Shown one piece after another: positions 1-8,327 of a DNA stretch of 64,000 nucleotides. The DNA is taken from positions 1 to 64,000 of the forward strand of contig CAWIBS010000034.1 of NCBI GenBank assembly GCA_963834365.1, given 5' to 3'. This DNA comes from CAWJAP01 sp963834365. Lineage in GTDB: Bacteria > Acidobacteriota > Vicinamibacteria > Vicinamibacterales > Vicinamibacteraceae. The notes below the pieces were generated by a model, which saw nothing but the letters and a program-made list of their open reading frames with translations, was not told the origin of the DNA and searched no databases. Each line of letters opens with the position of its first letter. Position 1 is the first letter of the stretch. Position numbers and translations under genes: made by a program.

Positions 1-2
1 AG

Positions 3-431
3 TACAACGAGGTCAACTACCGAAACTCCTTCTTCTACGACCTAGCCAAGGCGGCGGTGCTCCGAATGGCGTTCGCACTGGGCCACGAGTTGAAGCCCCA
101 CGGCGCAACGGCCTTGTCACTCACTCCGGGTTGGCTACGATCGGAGGCCATGCTCGAGGCGTTCGGCGTGACCGAATCGAACTGGCGTGACGTGACAACG
201 CGTGTGCCCCACTTCGCTATTTCCGAAAGTCCAACGTTCGTCGGGCGTGCCGTCGCTGCCCTCGCTGGAGATCCCGAGGTGGCGCGCTGGAACGGACAGT
301 CGCTGTCGAGTGGCCAGCTCGCCAAGATCTACGGCTTCACCGATCTCGACGGCAGCCAGCCCGACGCCTGGAGGTACCTCACCGAAGTTCAGGACGCAGG
401 CAAACCCGCCGACGTAACCGGCTATCGCTGA
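3..431 (+). CDS. Short-chain dehydrogenase/reductase, C-terminal part (cut by window edge)
   Basis: The reading frame is already open at the left edge, so the N-terminus with the Rossmann nucleotide-binding motif lies outside. The visible part has the SDR catalytic YxxxK as YDLAK, then the helix AAVLRMAFALGHELKPHG and the segment LTPGWLRSEAMLEAFGV, as in SDRs that act on small carbonyl substrates with NAD(P)H. The C-terminal LSSGQLAKIYGFTDLDG also fits this subgroup. This is the only gene in the first 4.4 kb whose visible part shows no break. Substrate cannot be told. Confidence 0.8.
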   Translation, partial: YNEVNYRNSFFYDLAKAAVLRMAFALGHELKPHGATALSLTPGWLRSEAMLEAFGVTESNWRDVTTRVPHFAISESPTFVGRAVAALAGDPEVARWNGQSLSSGQLAKIYGFTDLDGSQPDAWRYLTEVQDAGKPADVTGYR

Positions 432-584
432 CACCGGGGGCAAACCCGATGCGCAGCCCTCGCGGAAGCGTTGGTGAGCCCCGTTCGATGTGCTTCAGAG
501 GATCAAGTACAATATCCATCCTTTGTCATGGTCACGTCCGAAAACAGCGAGAACTTGGCCGATGCATAGGGCATAGTAGAGAGT

Positions 585-788
585 ATGGACCAGTTCGACC
601 CGGATATCTGCTACCGAGCACTCCAGACGCGCGATCCGCGTTTTGATGGGCGCTTTCCTACCGCGGCAGCTGCCCAGGTTCAGCGTGCGCAGACATGGCG
701 GCCCTGGCGCGCCTATGCCGCACAGTATTTATGGATCGCCGATAGCGCTGCCGTCCAAAATCCAAGAGAGGCTTGTCATGCCCCATAA
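585..788 (+). pseudogene. Ada/AlkA fusion remnant with a large internal deletion
   Basis: The 67 codons join two ends of one known protein type. Residues 1-24 (DPDICYRALQTRDPRFDGRF) are the start of an Ada methylphosphotriester domain. Residues about 33-46 (RAQTWRPWRAYAAQYLW) are the C-terminal signature of the AlkA 3-methyladenine glycosylase. The zinc cysteines, the AraC-type helix-turn-helix and the glycosylase core, some 400 residues in Ada-AlkA fusions, are missing. The end overlaps the next reading frame (Ogt), the usual order of an adaptive-response operon. It cannot encode a working repair enzyme. Identification rests on recognised motifs, not a search. Confidence 0.75.
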
Positions 789-1036
789 GCTTCGCCTTCT
801 TACAGAGACGCTCGCGACACCGATTGGAGAGCTGATTGTGATTTGCGATGAACAAGGTCGTCTGCGAGCAACAGATTGGACCAACTACGACGCACGCCTG
901 CACCATCTGCTCGCGCGTCACTACGGAGAAGATCACTTCACGCTGACACCGGCCCCAAACGCATCCCGCCTCACCTCGGCAATTGCTGCTTACTTCAAAG
1001 GGAGATATCCACGCGATTGATTCCCTTCCCGTAGCC
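778..1036 (+). pseudogene. ogt: Truncated, frameshifted Ogt-type O6-methylguanine methyltransferase
   Basis: The frame starting at ATG 778 reads like the N-terminal domain of Ogt (TPIGELIVICDEQGRLRATDW, then SAIAAYFKG). A one-base shift near 1,000 makes it stop at 1,020 (RYPRD). In the neighbouring frame the family sequence goes on as GDIHAIDSLPVAT up to about 1,036 and then ends. The active-site PCHR, normally near residue 130, is absent, so the protein is dead both by frameshift and truncation. Its overlap with the AlkA remnant shows that the pair was once one operon. Confidence 0.75.
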
Positions 1037-1477
1037 ACGGCGATGGCTGCTTTAACCACGAGAGACAGTTTCAGTTGCCGGCTGTTAGTTTCTAGCTTTT
1101 GAGATATTCAGTCGCCAGAAAGGGTATCCATTATCGCCCGTCTAGAATATAGCGTGTTAGTCTTTTCCTCGAATGTGGACCTTTCGGCGAGCGCTGCGAA
1201 GCTCGTTGAGCCGTCCAACAAAGCGGCGCAGTCGATGAGGCCTGCGCGGCCTCAGGCGGACGCGGCTATCGCAGACCTATCGGAAGCAGACCTTTATAAA
1301 GACGAAACATCTCGACTGTCCTCGTGGTCGTTATCGCCGTGCTGTTTGCGCTCCCCGCAACCCCTCAGGTCGGTCCCGAGACCACCGAGCGCCAGCCGTC
1401 ACCTTGACAAGCTACAGACAGATGGGGAGGATTTTGTTATGAGGGACCCCATCGCTGAGTCATAAAGAGAGGGACCC
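1037..1477. other. No recognisable gene
   Basis: Open frames in this stretch give proteins without any recognisable motif, and no convincing ribosome binding site precedes them. It looks like decayed sequence between the Ogt remnant and the lipoprotein remnant. Confidence 0.5.
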
Positions 1478-3597
1478 ATGCGTCTACTGACTGCCGGAAT
1501 TCTTTCAGCAGTTGGTCTCCTTCTCGCGGGCTGTGCATCGGATTTACCCTACTATCTTTCCATTAAGCCTACTGACGACGAGGGGTCCGACCGGACCTTT
1601 GCAATGCGTCCTTCCATTGGATCAGGTCGTAAAAACGGTCGTCGAGGATCTGCCCCCGGACGGATTCATGGCCGAAGACTCGATTCGCGCGTTACAGCGA
1701 CGCTTCGAGCTGGCGCTCGCCTTATCTGAATTCGAATTGGGCGTCTCTCCGAAGAGGCCGGAGCAGCACGATGAGCTCGTTGCGAAGCGTCTAGAGAAGC
1801 TTCTGACGGGTCGCGCATGCAAGACCACCGTACAGCGTACAAAAATACGGATGCGTCAGGTCGGGGCCGACGTCAGCGACAAAATCGAGCCGTTGAAACC
1901 CGGAGAACCGTCGGCCGAGTTTTGGGCCCGACAAACGGCGTCGAAATGGATGGCCACCTACTCGCTTGATCCGGCAGACACCAACCATTACGCTTGATCG
2001 ACTTGAAGAGTTCCTGCGCTCATCACAGTTGGTCAAGAGGCTGGCCGGCAACCCGTTACGAGCAGACGAGGACGAAAGCAATAGGGAATTTGTGGAAGAA
2101 AGCGGTGACGATGGCTCGCAATGGTGTGGCAAGCCGGAATCGCCCTGCGACAAGGAGCATCGGAGCCTGTACCTGATCATTACCCAGCCGGACCATCTGC
2201 ATAAGAAAGCTTGCCGAGGTCATAAAGGGCATCTCCTCGGGGACGGAGCCGAGTTCGACACCGCCAGCATCGGGTGATCATGCTCGGCTATCAAATTCCA
2301 TGGAGAACTAGGAGTCGGACACTCATCCGGTACGGTGTCACCTTCTATTTCGAAGATGGGTTCGACTGGAACAAGCACAGATCCCTGACAAGATTTTTCT
2401 CGGATATGACCTACTTTATGCGAATGAAGCGACGCCGGAGCCTCGGATCATCGCGAAGACCGATTCTAGCGAGAGCCAAAAACATCCTGACGCAACTCCT
2501 CTTTGGGTCGAGGCATGGTATTGGACAGGATATCCGTTTTCAGCCGTCATCGGGATCAAGAACGCGGCGTTCGGGGAAGTCATCGAGATCTGCCGTTCAG
2601 CTTGATCGCCGGGCTCATTGCCGGCCGCGATACCTGGAATTACCCGGTCCAAAATCTCGTCAATGCGCGCGATGTGCTATCCGTCGAGCTGCTCAGGCGG
2701 CCTCGGCGTGGGGCAGCGGCCGGCCTGTATCGATTGCTGACCCGAAACGCCCTTGGTGGGCCAGGCGTTTCAGTACAACTGGGGAGCTGATTGGTCGGAA
2801 CCGGATTCGTTACCATCCACGTCTCGACGGAAGATATTTTTATCTCGTGGGATTTATGGAGGCAACAAGTGGGGGCAGGATACTGGTTTGTGGGCCGCTT
2901 TCGCCAAGGAAGTCTATCCTACCTATGACATCTACAGCTCACCGTACCGGCACGGCACGGCCGTCGATGTCACGTGGTCAATGTTTAATCTTTCGCACGG
3001 CCCCGGTTACACGGAAGCGCGCTATATCATGGATCATGCAGATCCGAACGACCGCATCTATCTGGCCGGCCACAGCGGCGGGGTTCAGAGAAGCGCATCC
3101 GCTTCACGGATACTTTGGCATCATCGCTATCGGGTGGTGAAGGTTGTCCGGATTGCAGGGCCGAGCATCGGGCAAGCCTTTGTCGATCCTCGTTATCCAG
3201 AGCCCTTTCCTGTCTATCTGAGTTCGGGGGAGGGGGCGAACGCCGATATCGTCTCGAAAGTGGGCCTCGTCGCGGGCGCCTTCAGCACCGTCCTTGGTTA
3301 TGCGGTGCTCGTGCCGGTGAAGTATGTCGTCGGTAGTTTCTGCCTCACAGTCACCCGATGTCGTGATGCCGTCTACAGGCACATGGATCGCATCGGATAC
3401 TCCAATGCGGATATCGTCGAGGTCGAACGAAAGCCGTCTAGCCAACACCAGACCCCTTGCGTCTCTCATTAGGAAACCGTCTTATTTTTGATGCCTATCT
3501 CCGCAGCGAATTTGCAACGGCGTTCCGCGAAGACCTGGAACGACCGATGCGGCCGAATCGCACCGATCGTCCAGCTGCATTTGACTGGAAGCAGTAG
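1478..3597 (+). pseudogene. Shredded lipoprotein with an alpha/beta-hydrolase-like domain
   Basis: A lipoprotein signal opens the gene (MRLLTAGILSAVGLLLAGC, lipobox LLAGC). After it, coding-like sequence can be followed only by jumping frames: LDQVVKTVVEDLPPDGF (about 1,620-1,997), TITLDRLEEFLRSSQLVKRL (about 1,985-2,180), IRKLAEVIKGISSGTEPSS (about 2,200-2,310), WVEAWYWTGYPFSAVIG (about 2,410-2,610), then from about 2,760 a long piece with DRIYLAGHSGGVQRS. GHSGG looks like a serine-hydrolase nucleophile elbow. After the stop at 3,472 the protein continues in another frame (LSLGNRLIFDAYLRSEFATA) to a TAG at 3,597. At least five indels make this one dead gene of roughly 690 codons. The exact family is unknown. 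Confidence 0.6.
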
Positions 3598-3822
3598 CGA
3601 TGAACCGCCGCAGAGTGCCGCAGAGCCTTTCAAATGTCGCGAATCTCTCAATTGAAAGCTTGAAGGTCGCACATGGAACCCGCCTAACGCCGAAGCATTG
3701 GCTCCCACTGAACCGAAACCCGGAATGCCCCCTTTGTTTCGGCCGGCGGCTCCTTTGGGGCGTTGAGCGGGCCAAAAGTGTAAATCCGAGTGTCACCATC
3801 TTGAAAGAAGAGAGGACATACC

Positions 3823-4008
3823 ATGCCGTTCACACTTATCAAGGGTCGATTCAAGCCGCAGGCCGGCATCCCAGATGGAGACTCGGTTCGCTTCCTTGCG
3901 AATAACTCGACCCTTTGGGCAAAACTGTGGTGTTTGCCTTTCATGACCGCGATGAGATCGGTCTACCCCAGGGTCGCGAGCCTGCCATCGACCCGGCTGC
4001 ATTCATGA
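3823..4008 (+). pseudogene. Remnant of a nuclease-like gene start
   Basis: The ATG follows a purine-rich stretch (AAGAAGAGAGGACATACC). The first 25 codons, MPFTLIKGRFKPQAGIPDGD, resemble the start of thermonuclease-like proteins that handle a nucleic-acid phosphodiester. After SVRFLANNSTLWAK the sense continues in another frame (GKTVVFAFHDRDEIGLPQGRE), so there is a frameshift near 3,915 and the rest is missing. Only about 60 of a usual 200 or more residues remain. The family call is tentative. Confidence 0.4.
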
Positions 4009-4140
4009 ATTGAAAATAAACTCCATCTGAATTACAGTTCGGGCGTCCGCGCCCAGTCGAAGAAACGACGTCTCCGAGCCTATCAACTCAAGCGGACCGG
4101 AGCCGGCCGGACGTTTGAAGACAACGAAGGTGTCTGACCG

Positions 4141-4404
4141 ATGGTCGGATGGTGGCGCCATCTGGCAGCCTGGTCCCTGCTGGCCTTGTTGCTGTGGGGT
4201 TGTTCTTTCGCGCCGCCGGCATCGGATCGACCGCCGGACTCCTTGTCCCGGGCCGACACGTTCAAAGTCCTCACCTAAAACACCCTGCATGGATTGCAAG
4301 TCGAGCGGTTTTGGGTTCGTCCCGGTGAAATGCTTGAGCAGCAGTTCGCGCGATTCAATCTCCGTGTAGACCAACTGGCGGAGACGCAACCGGATCTTGC
4401 TTTG
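4141..4404 (+). pseudogene. EEP-family (endonuclease/exonuclease/phosphatase) lipoprotein remnant with internal stop
   Basis: From ATG 4141 the frame gives a lipoprotein signal (HLAAWSLLALLLWGC) and then FKVLT-stop-NTLHGLQVERFWV. EEP-superfamily hydrolases start their fold with a strand like VLTYNTLHGL; here the expected tyrosine codon has become TAA at 4276-4278. The frame then stays open (FARFNLRVDQLAETQPD) until about 4,404, where it stops abruptly and unrelated sequence, the antisense of the M56/TonB gene, begins. The 3' two thirds with the catalytic residues are missing. Confidence 0.6.
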
Positions 4405-5846
4405 GCACCGATGATGGCTTCGAGCGGCACCACGCCTTCGCGGCCCGCGTCCCGCATCGCCTTCGGGTAGACCGGCTTGACGTCGTGCTGCTTGCGGGGT
4501 GGCCGGATGTTGCCCCCGACCCGCAAAGCGTGGGTTCCCGCCGAGGGCGTTGAGGGCTGGGTGGCGGCCACGCGCCGCTCTCTGACGTTGATCGTCTCTC
4601 TCAGTGTGCCGACCTGCAGCGTCACGGCGCGTTCCCAGTCCCGCGCCACTTTCAGATCGAACTCGTGGCGGAGCCGGCCGAAACCGGCCAGCGCCGCGTC
4701 GAGGCCGTAGCGACCGGGAGCGACCGACGCGAACACGAAGCGCCCGGCAGCGTCGGTCGTGGCTTGCATCGTGCCGCCGCTCGCGCTCCGGAGCGTCAGC
4801 TCGACGCCCGGCATCACGGCCCCCGTCGAGTCGTAGACCACCCCGGTGAGGGGCAGCGGCGCCGTCTGGGTGCCGCGAACCGCGGCGACGGGGAGGGCGA
4901 TGGCCGACAACAGGAGCACGGTGATGGCGAGCGCGCGGCGCGTGAGCGCGCGGCGGTCGAGGCCAGGGTTCAGCATGGCGGCGATTCTCCTTTCGAGCGT
5001 GGACGAACGTGCCATCGCCATCGACGGCGTGGAAACGGCGGCGCCGGGCCGGCAGCTCCGTGCGACCTCCAGCAAGTGGGCGGCGTAGTCACGCGCCGGG
5101 ACACCAGTCCCGAGCACCAGATCGTCGCAGGCCCGCTCGCTCTCGCGGCGCAACTGCACGCACGTCAGCCAGACCAGCGGGTTGAACCAGTGGATCGCTC
5201 GCAGCGCTTCGCCGCAGATCTGGACGAACCAGTCGTGCCGGCGAACGTGTGCCAGCTCGTGGCAGAGGACGATGCGCACGCGCTCGTCGCTCCAGTCGCT
5301 GGCCGCTTCTGGCAGCATGACGGCGGGCCGCAGGAGTCCCCACGTGGCGAGGAGGCCCGGCTGGTCGGTCCGGAGCAGCCTGACGGGACGGGCGAGCCCA
5401 TACGCCCCGCTGACGCGTGCGGCCGTCTCGGCCCATCGACCGTCACCGACCTCGGGCGCGCGCGAGGCGAGTCTCCGGAGTCGAAGCAGGCCGGCGAGCA
5501 ATGCCCCGGCGCTCACCACGAATCCGATGGCCCAGACAATCGCGAGCACGGTCCCGGCCCCGACGGAAGGACGCGCTGTCGGGAACGCCTCGACGACGCT
5601 GGACACCGCGCTGGCCGGCACGCGCGTCATCGCCGACACCGCGGGCGCTGCCAGCGGTTCGCGCCATCCGATGTCCCATGCCGGGAGGAGCAGTCCGAGC
5701 AGCGGCAGGGCAGCGGCCGCAAAGATCGTCGCGGCGAGCACGCCGTGGCGCAGGGCCGCCGACCGGCGCTGCAGCACCAGGCTGGCACAGAGGCCCGCGA
5801 GGACGATGGCGGAGGTTCGGAGGGTGAGGTCGATGAGGAGGCTCAT
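4275..5846 (-). CDS. BlaR1-like M56 metallopeptidase with carboxypeptidase-like and truncated TonB domains
   Basis: A membrane signal-transducing zinc protease. Three or four hydrophobic helices lie before residue 125, the M56 zinc motif HELAH at 196-200 and a downstream ERACDD near 237, then a helix at 305-322. A carboxypeptidase regulatory-like domain follows (LTGVVYDSTGAVMPGVELTL, 333-352) and the start of a TonB C-terminal domain (HDVKPVYPKAMRDAGREGVV, 454-473). After residue 481 (nt 4404) the natural sequence is lost: the last 42 residues are antisense of the EEP remnant, so about 60 TonB residues are missing. It overlaps the BlaI gene by 4 bp, so the two form one operon. The natural partner role is to cleave BlaI on an envelope signal; whether the truncated form works is open. 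Confidence 0.9.
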   Translation of the reverse strand: MSLLIDLTLRTSAIVLAGLCASLVLQRRSAALRHGVLAATIFAAAALPLLGLLLPAWDIGWREPLAAPAVSAMTRVPASAVSSVVEAFPTARPSVGAGTVLAIVWAIGFVVSAGALLAGLLRLRRLASRAPEVGDGRWAETAARVSGAYGLARPVRLLRTDQPGLLATWGLLRPAVMLPEAASDWSDERVRIVLCHELAHVRRHDWFVQICGEALRAIHWFNPLVWLTCVQLRRESERACDDLVLGTGVPARDYAAHLLEVARSCRPGAAVSTPSMAMARSSTLERRIAAMLNPGLDRRALTRRALAITVLLLSAIALPVAAVRGTQTAPLPLTGVVYDSTGAVMPGVELTLRSASGGTMQATTDAAGRFVFASVAPGRYGLDAALAGFGRLRHEFDLKVARDWERAVTLQVGTLRETINVRERRVAATQPSTPSAGTHALRVGGNIRPPRKQHDVKPVYPKAMRDAGREGVVPLEAIIGAKARSGCVSASWSTRRLNRANCCSSISPGRTQNRSTCNPCRVF

Positions 5847-6238
5847 CGCGGATCCTTTCTGGCCTCGCGCACCAGCGCCTCGATGCGCGTCAGCTCGGCA
5901 TCCGAGACCGTGGCGCCTTCGCCGCCGAGCAGGGCCGCGACCACTTTGGCACTCGATCCGTCGAAGAACGTCTCGACGAGGTGCTTGAGCGCCGACTTCC
6001 GCGCCGCGCGCCGCGGCACCGTCGGCAGGTAGACGTAGCGCAGCCCCTGCGCCTCGTGCGTGACGTGGCCCTTGGCCTCGAGGACACGCAGCTGCGTGCG
6101 GACGGTAGAGTAGCTCGGCGCGCCCGGCAGCCCGTTCATGATTTCGGCGGCGGTGGCGCGTCCCAGCCGGTAGAGCCGGTCCATGATCTGACGCTCACGC
6201 TTGGTCAGCACGGCATGCATCGCGGCGGACTTCGTCAT
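5843..6238 (-). CDS. blaI: BlaI/MecI-family transcriptional repressor
   Basis: A 131-residue winged-helix repressor, the usual length for BlaI/MecI. The DNA-binding part is residues 10-75 (LTKRERQIMDRLYRLG, SYSTVRTQLRVLEAKGHV), followed by the dimerisation helices (LKHLVETFFDGSSAKVVAAL). It is translationally coupled to the M56 peptidase by a 4 bp overlap. In known systems the peptidase relieves this repressor. The 26 bp inverted repeat just upstream of its start codon is the likely operator, so the operon is probably autorepressed. Confidence 0.93.
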   Translation of the reverse strand: MTKSAAMHAVLTKRERQIMDRLYRLGRATAAEIMNGLPGAPSYSTVRTQLRVLEAKGHVTHEAQGLRYVYLPTVPRRAARKSALKHLVETFFDGSSAKVVAALLGGEGATVSDAELTRIEALVREARKDPR

Positions 6239-6245
6239 GTGAGGT

Positions 6246-6271
6246 TTATAGCACTAATGCGATTTTTATAA
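6246..6271. promoter_or_regulatory. Putative BlaI operator
   Basis: An A/T-rich island in high-GC surroundings with outer arms TTATA and TATAA around 16 bp, and further partial symmetry inside. It lies 8 bp upstream of the blaI start codon, the position expected of an autoregulatory BlaI/MecI site. The classical TACA/TGTA core of staphylococcal operators is not present, so the match is by position and symmetry only. Confidence 0.5.
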
Positions 6272-6347
6272 CACATCGACCGGCAGCCGTGTCAACTCAC
6301 CGCTTTTCAGCGGCGAACTGGCGATCAGCGCCTGCCGTAACCCGAAG

Positions 6348-8018
6348 ATGGAACAGTCTCAGCGCGGGAGTTCGTCCATGACCAGCTGGAGCGATCCGAT
6401 GACGCGGGTGCCGATCGCCTTCGACACCCAGCCGCTCGACCACGAGGAGGCCCGGGCGCTCTTCCAGGATCGGCTGCGGGTGTTCGCGCTGTCGACGGGC
6501 TTGCTGGGTTTCGGCTTCTACGTGCTGAATCTCGTCATGACGTTCCCCGGCGTCACCGGCGAGGACGGCGTCGTGGCCGTGGCCCGGACCGCCATGGCCA
6601 TGTTCCATCTCCTCGCCGTCGCGGTCTCCGCCTCGGTGTGGCTGCTGGTGCGCCTCCGGTCATGGCCGCTGCCCGTGCTGCGCGGGTTGGATGCCGGCGC
6701 CGTGACCCTGAGCTGCGCCTGCTACGGCTTGATGGGCGCCACTCACGCGGCCGGGCCCGCTCCCGGCCTCTCCCAGACCATCGGCCTCTTCTCCGCAATG
6801 CTGGCCTGCACGAACGTCGTGCTGGCCCGGGCGGTCATCGTCCCGAGCTCTGCTGCGCGCACGGTTCTCCTCAGCGTGATCGCGTTTCTCCCGCTCGAGC
6901 TGCTGAGCGGCGTCCACGCGTTTCGCGGCTTCACGGCCGGTGGAGACGAGCTGCTGGAGGCGCCGGTGGCCATGCTGTCCTGGGCGACCGTCGCCGCGGT
7001 CGTGGCGACGGTGGGATCGCGCGTCATCTACGGGTTGCGCCGCGAGACCGCCAGCATCAGACGGCTCGGGCAATACAGCCTCGAGGGCAAGATCGGCGAG
7101 GGCTCGATGGGCATCGTCTATCGCGCGCATCACGTGCTGCTGCGCCGGCCCACCGCCGTCAAGCTGCTGCCGCCCGATCGGGCGGGGGAGGAGAACATCG
7201 CGCGGTTCGAGCGCGAGGTCCGGCTGACGGCCCAGCTCACGCATCCGAACACGGTGGCGGTGTACGACTACGGCCGGACGCCGCAGGGGATGTTCTACTA
7301 CGCGATGGAATACCTGCCCGGGCTCGATCTCGCGGCGCTCGTGCGCGATTACGGCGCGCAGCCGCCCGGCCGGGTGATTCACCTGCTCCGCCAGGTATGC
7401 GGGGCGCTCGCCGAGGCGCACGCCGCCGGCCTCGTGCACCGCGACATCAAGCCGGCGAACATCATCCTCACCGAGCGCGGCGGCGAGCCGGACGTCGTCA
7501 AGGTCGTGGACTTCGGCGTCGTCAAGACGCTCGATCTCGAGGGCGCCGAGACGACACAGGCGTCGCGCAGCATGATCACCGGCACGCCGTCGTACCTGTC
7601 GCCCGAAGCCATCAAGTCGGGGGACCTGGTCGATGGCCGCAGTGACATCTACGCGCTGGGCTGCGTCGGCTACTTCCTGCTCACCGGCCATCCCGTGTTC
7701 GACGGCAGCTCAATCGTCGAGATCTGCGCGCATCATCTGCACACGCCCCCGCAACCCCCATCCCGACGATCGCCCGCAGTCCCGGCGGATCTCGACGCCG
7801 TGATCCTCGAGTGTCTGGCCAAGTCGCCCGAGGAGCGCTTCATCGATGCCGGCGCGCTGCGCGAGGCCCTCGGGCAGTCTTCAGCCGAGGCCACCTGGTC
7901 GCGCATCGACGCCCTGGCCTGGTGGGCGGCCCGGCGTTCGGCAGCGCCTCCGGGTTCGCGACCGCAGACACTGCCTCCGGAAGCCCAGACGATGGCGGTG
8001 GATCTGGGGGGGCGGTAA
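6348..8018 (+). CDS. Membrane serine/threonine protein kinase, kinase domain C-terminal
   Basis: A 556-residue Hanks-type kinase with an unusual order. Residues 45-228 hold about six hydrophobic helices and come first; the kinase domain follows at 243-505. Visible motifs are the glycine loop GEGSMGIVY (250-258), the VK lysine (272), HRDIKPAN (364-371), DFG (388-390) and GTPSYLSPE (412-420). Most bacterial kinases of this class have the catalytic domain first, then one helix and a sensor; here a multi-pass membrane part may be the sensor. A second start, ATG 6378, is equally possible. It ends just before a tandem repeat array. The substrate is unknown. Confidence 0.9.
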   Translation: MEQSQRGSSSMTSWSDPMTRVPIAFDTQPLDHEEARALFQDRLRVFALSTGLLGFGFYVLNLVMTFPGVTGEDGVVAVARTAMAMFHLLAVAVSASVWLLVRLRSWPLPVLRGLDAGAVTLSCACYGLMGATHAAGPAPGLSQTIGLFSAMLACTNVVLARAVIVPSSAARTVLLSVIAFLPLELLSGVHAFRGFTAGGDELLEAPVAMLSWATVAAVVATVGSRVIYGLRRETASIRRLGQYSLEGKIGEGSMGIVYRAHHVLLRRPTAVKLLPPDRAGEENIARFEREVRLTAQLTHPNTVAVYDYGRTPQGMFYYAMEYLPGLDLAALVRDYGAQPPGRVIHLLRQVCGALAEAHAAGLVHRDIKPANIILTERGGEPDVVKVVDFGVVKTLDLEGAETTQASRSMITGTPSYLSPEAIKSGDLVDGRSDIYALGCVGYFLLTGHPVFDGSSIVEICAHHLHTPPQPPSRRSPAVPADLDAVILECLAKSPEERFIDAGALREALGQSSAEATWSRIDALAWWAARRSAAPPGSRPQTLPPEAQTMAVDLGGR

Positions 8019-8022
8019 CGGG

Positions 8023-8170
8023 GGGGACTGGGCGGCTGGAGCGACTGGGCGACTGGGCGACTCGAGCGGCTGGGCGACTGGGCGACTGGGCGACTGGAAC
8101 GGCTGGAGCGACTGGCACGGCTGGAGCGACTGGAACGGCTGGAGCGGCTCGAACGGCTGGAGCGTCGAAC
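8023..8170. repeat. Tandem 8-9 bp phrase repeat array
   Basis: Units of GGGCGACT (8 bp) pass into 9 bp units of the types AACGGCTGG and AGCGACTGG, about 17 copies with small changes. The same 9 bp family occurs in inverted orientation at 13,133-13,215, and the GGGCGACT unit again at 13,003-13,025. The array starts directly at the end of the kinase gene. Confidence 0.85.
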
Positions 8171-8252
8171 GGGGCGCGGTTTAGCTTCTGTTCGCTCTTG
8201 TCAGATTTTGCCGTGTCCCGGCTACAGGCTACGGGCAAACTCTTCACAAGCC

Positions 8253-8312
8253 CCGTAGCCAGTAGCCCGTAGTCCGTAGCCCTGACTGAAGACCGAAGAC
8301 TGAAGACCGAGG
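8253..8312. repeat. 7 bp phrase repeats (GTAGCCC and GAAGACC types)
   Basis: Consecutive heptamers of the form GTAGCCC/GTAGCCA/GTAGTCC are followed by GAAGACC/GAAGACT. They lie between the kinase gene and the end of the asparagine synthase gene. The GTAGCCC type returns at 28,697-28,734 and 41,870-41,900. Confidence 0.75.
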
Positions 8313-8327
8313 GTTTTTCATCACCTG

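Noticed and set aside
1154..1465. A 103-codon open frame in the gap after the ogt remnant
   Set aside because: No motif, no binding site, composition unlike coding sequence, and it lies in decayed DNA.
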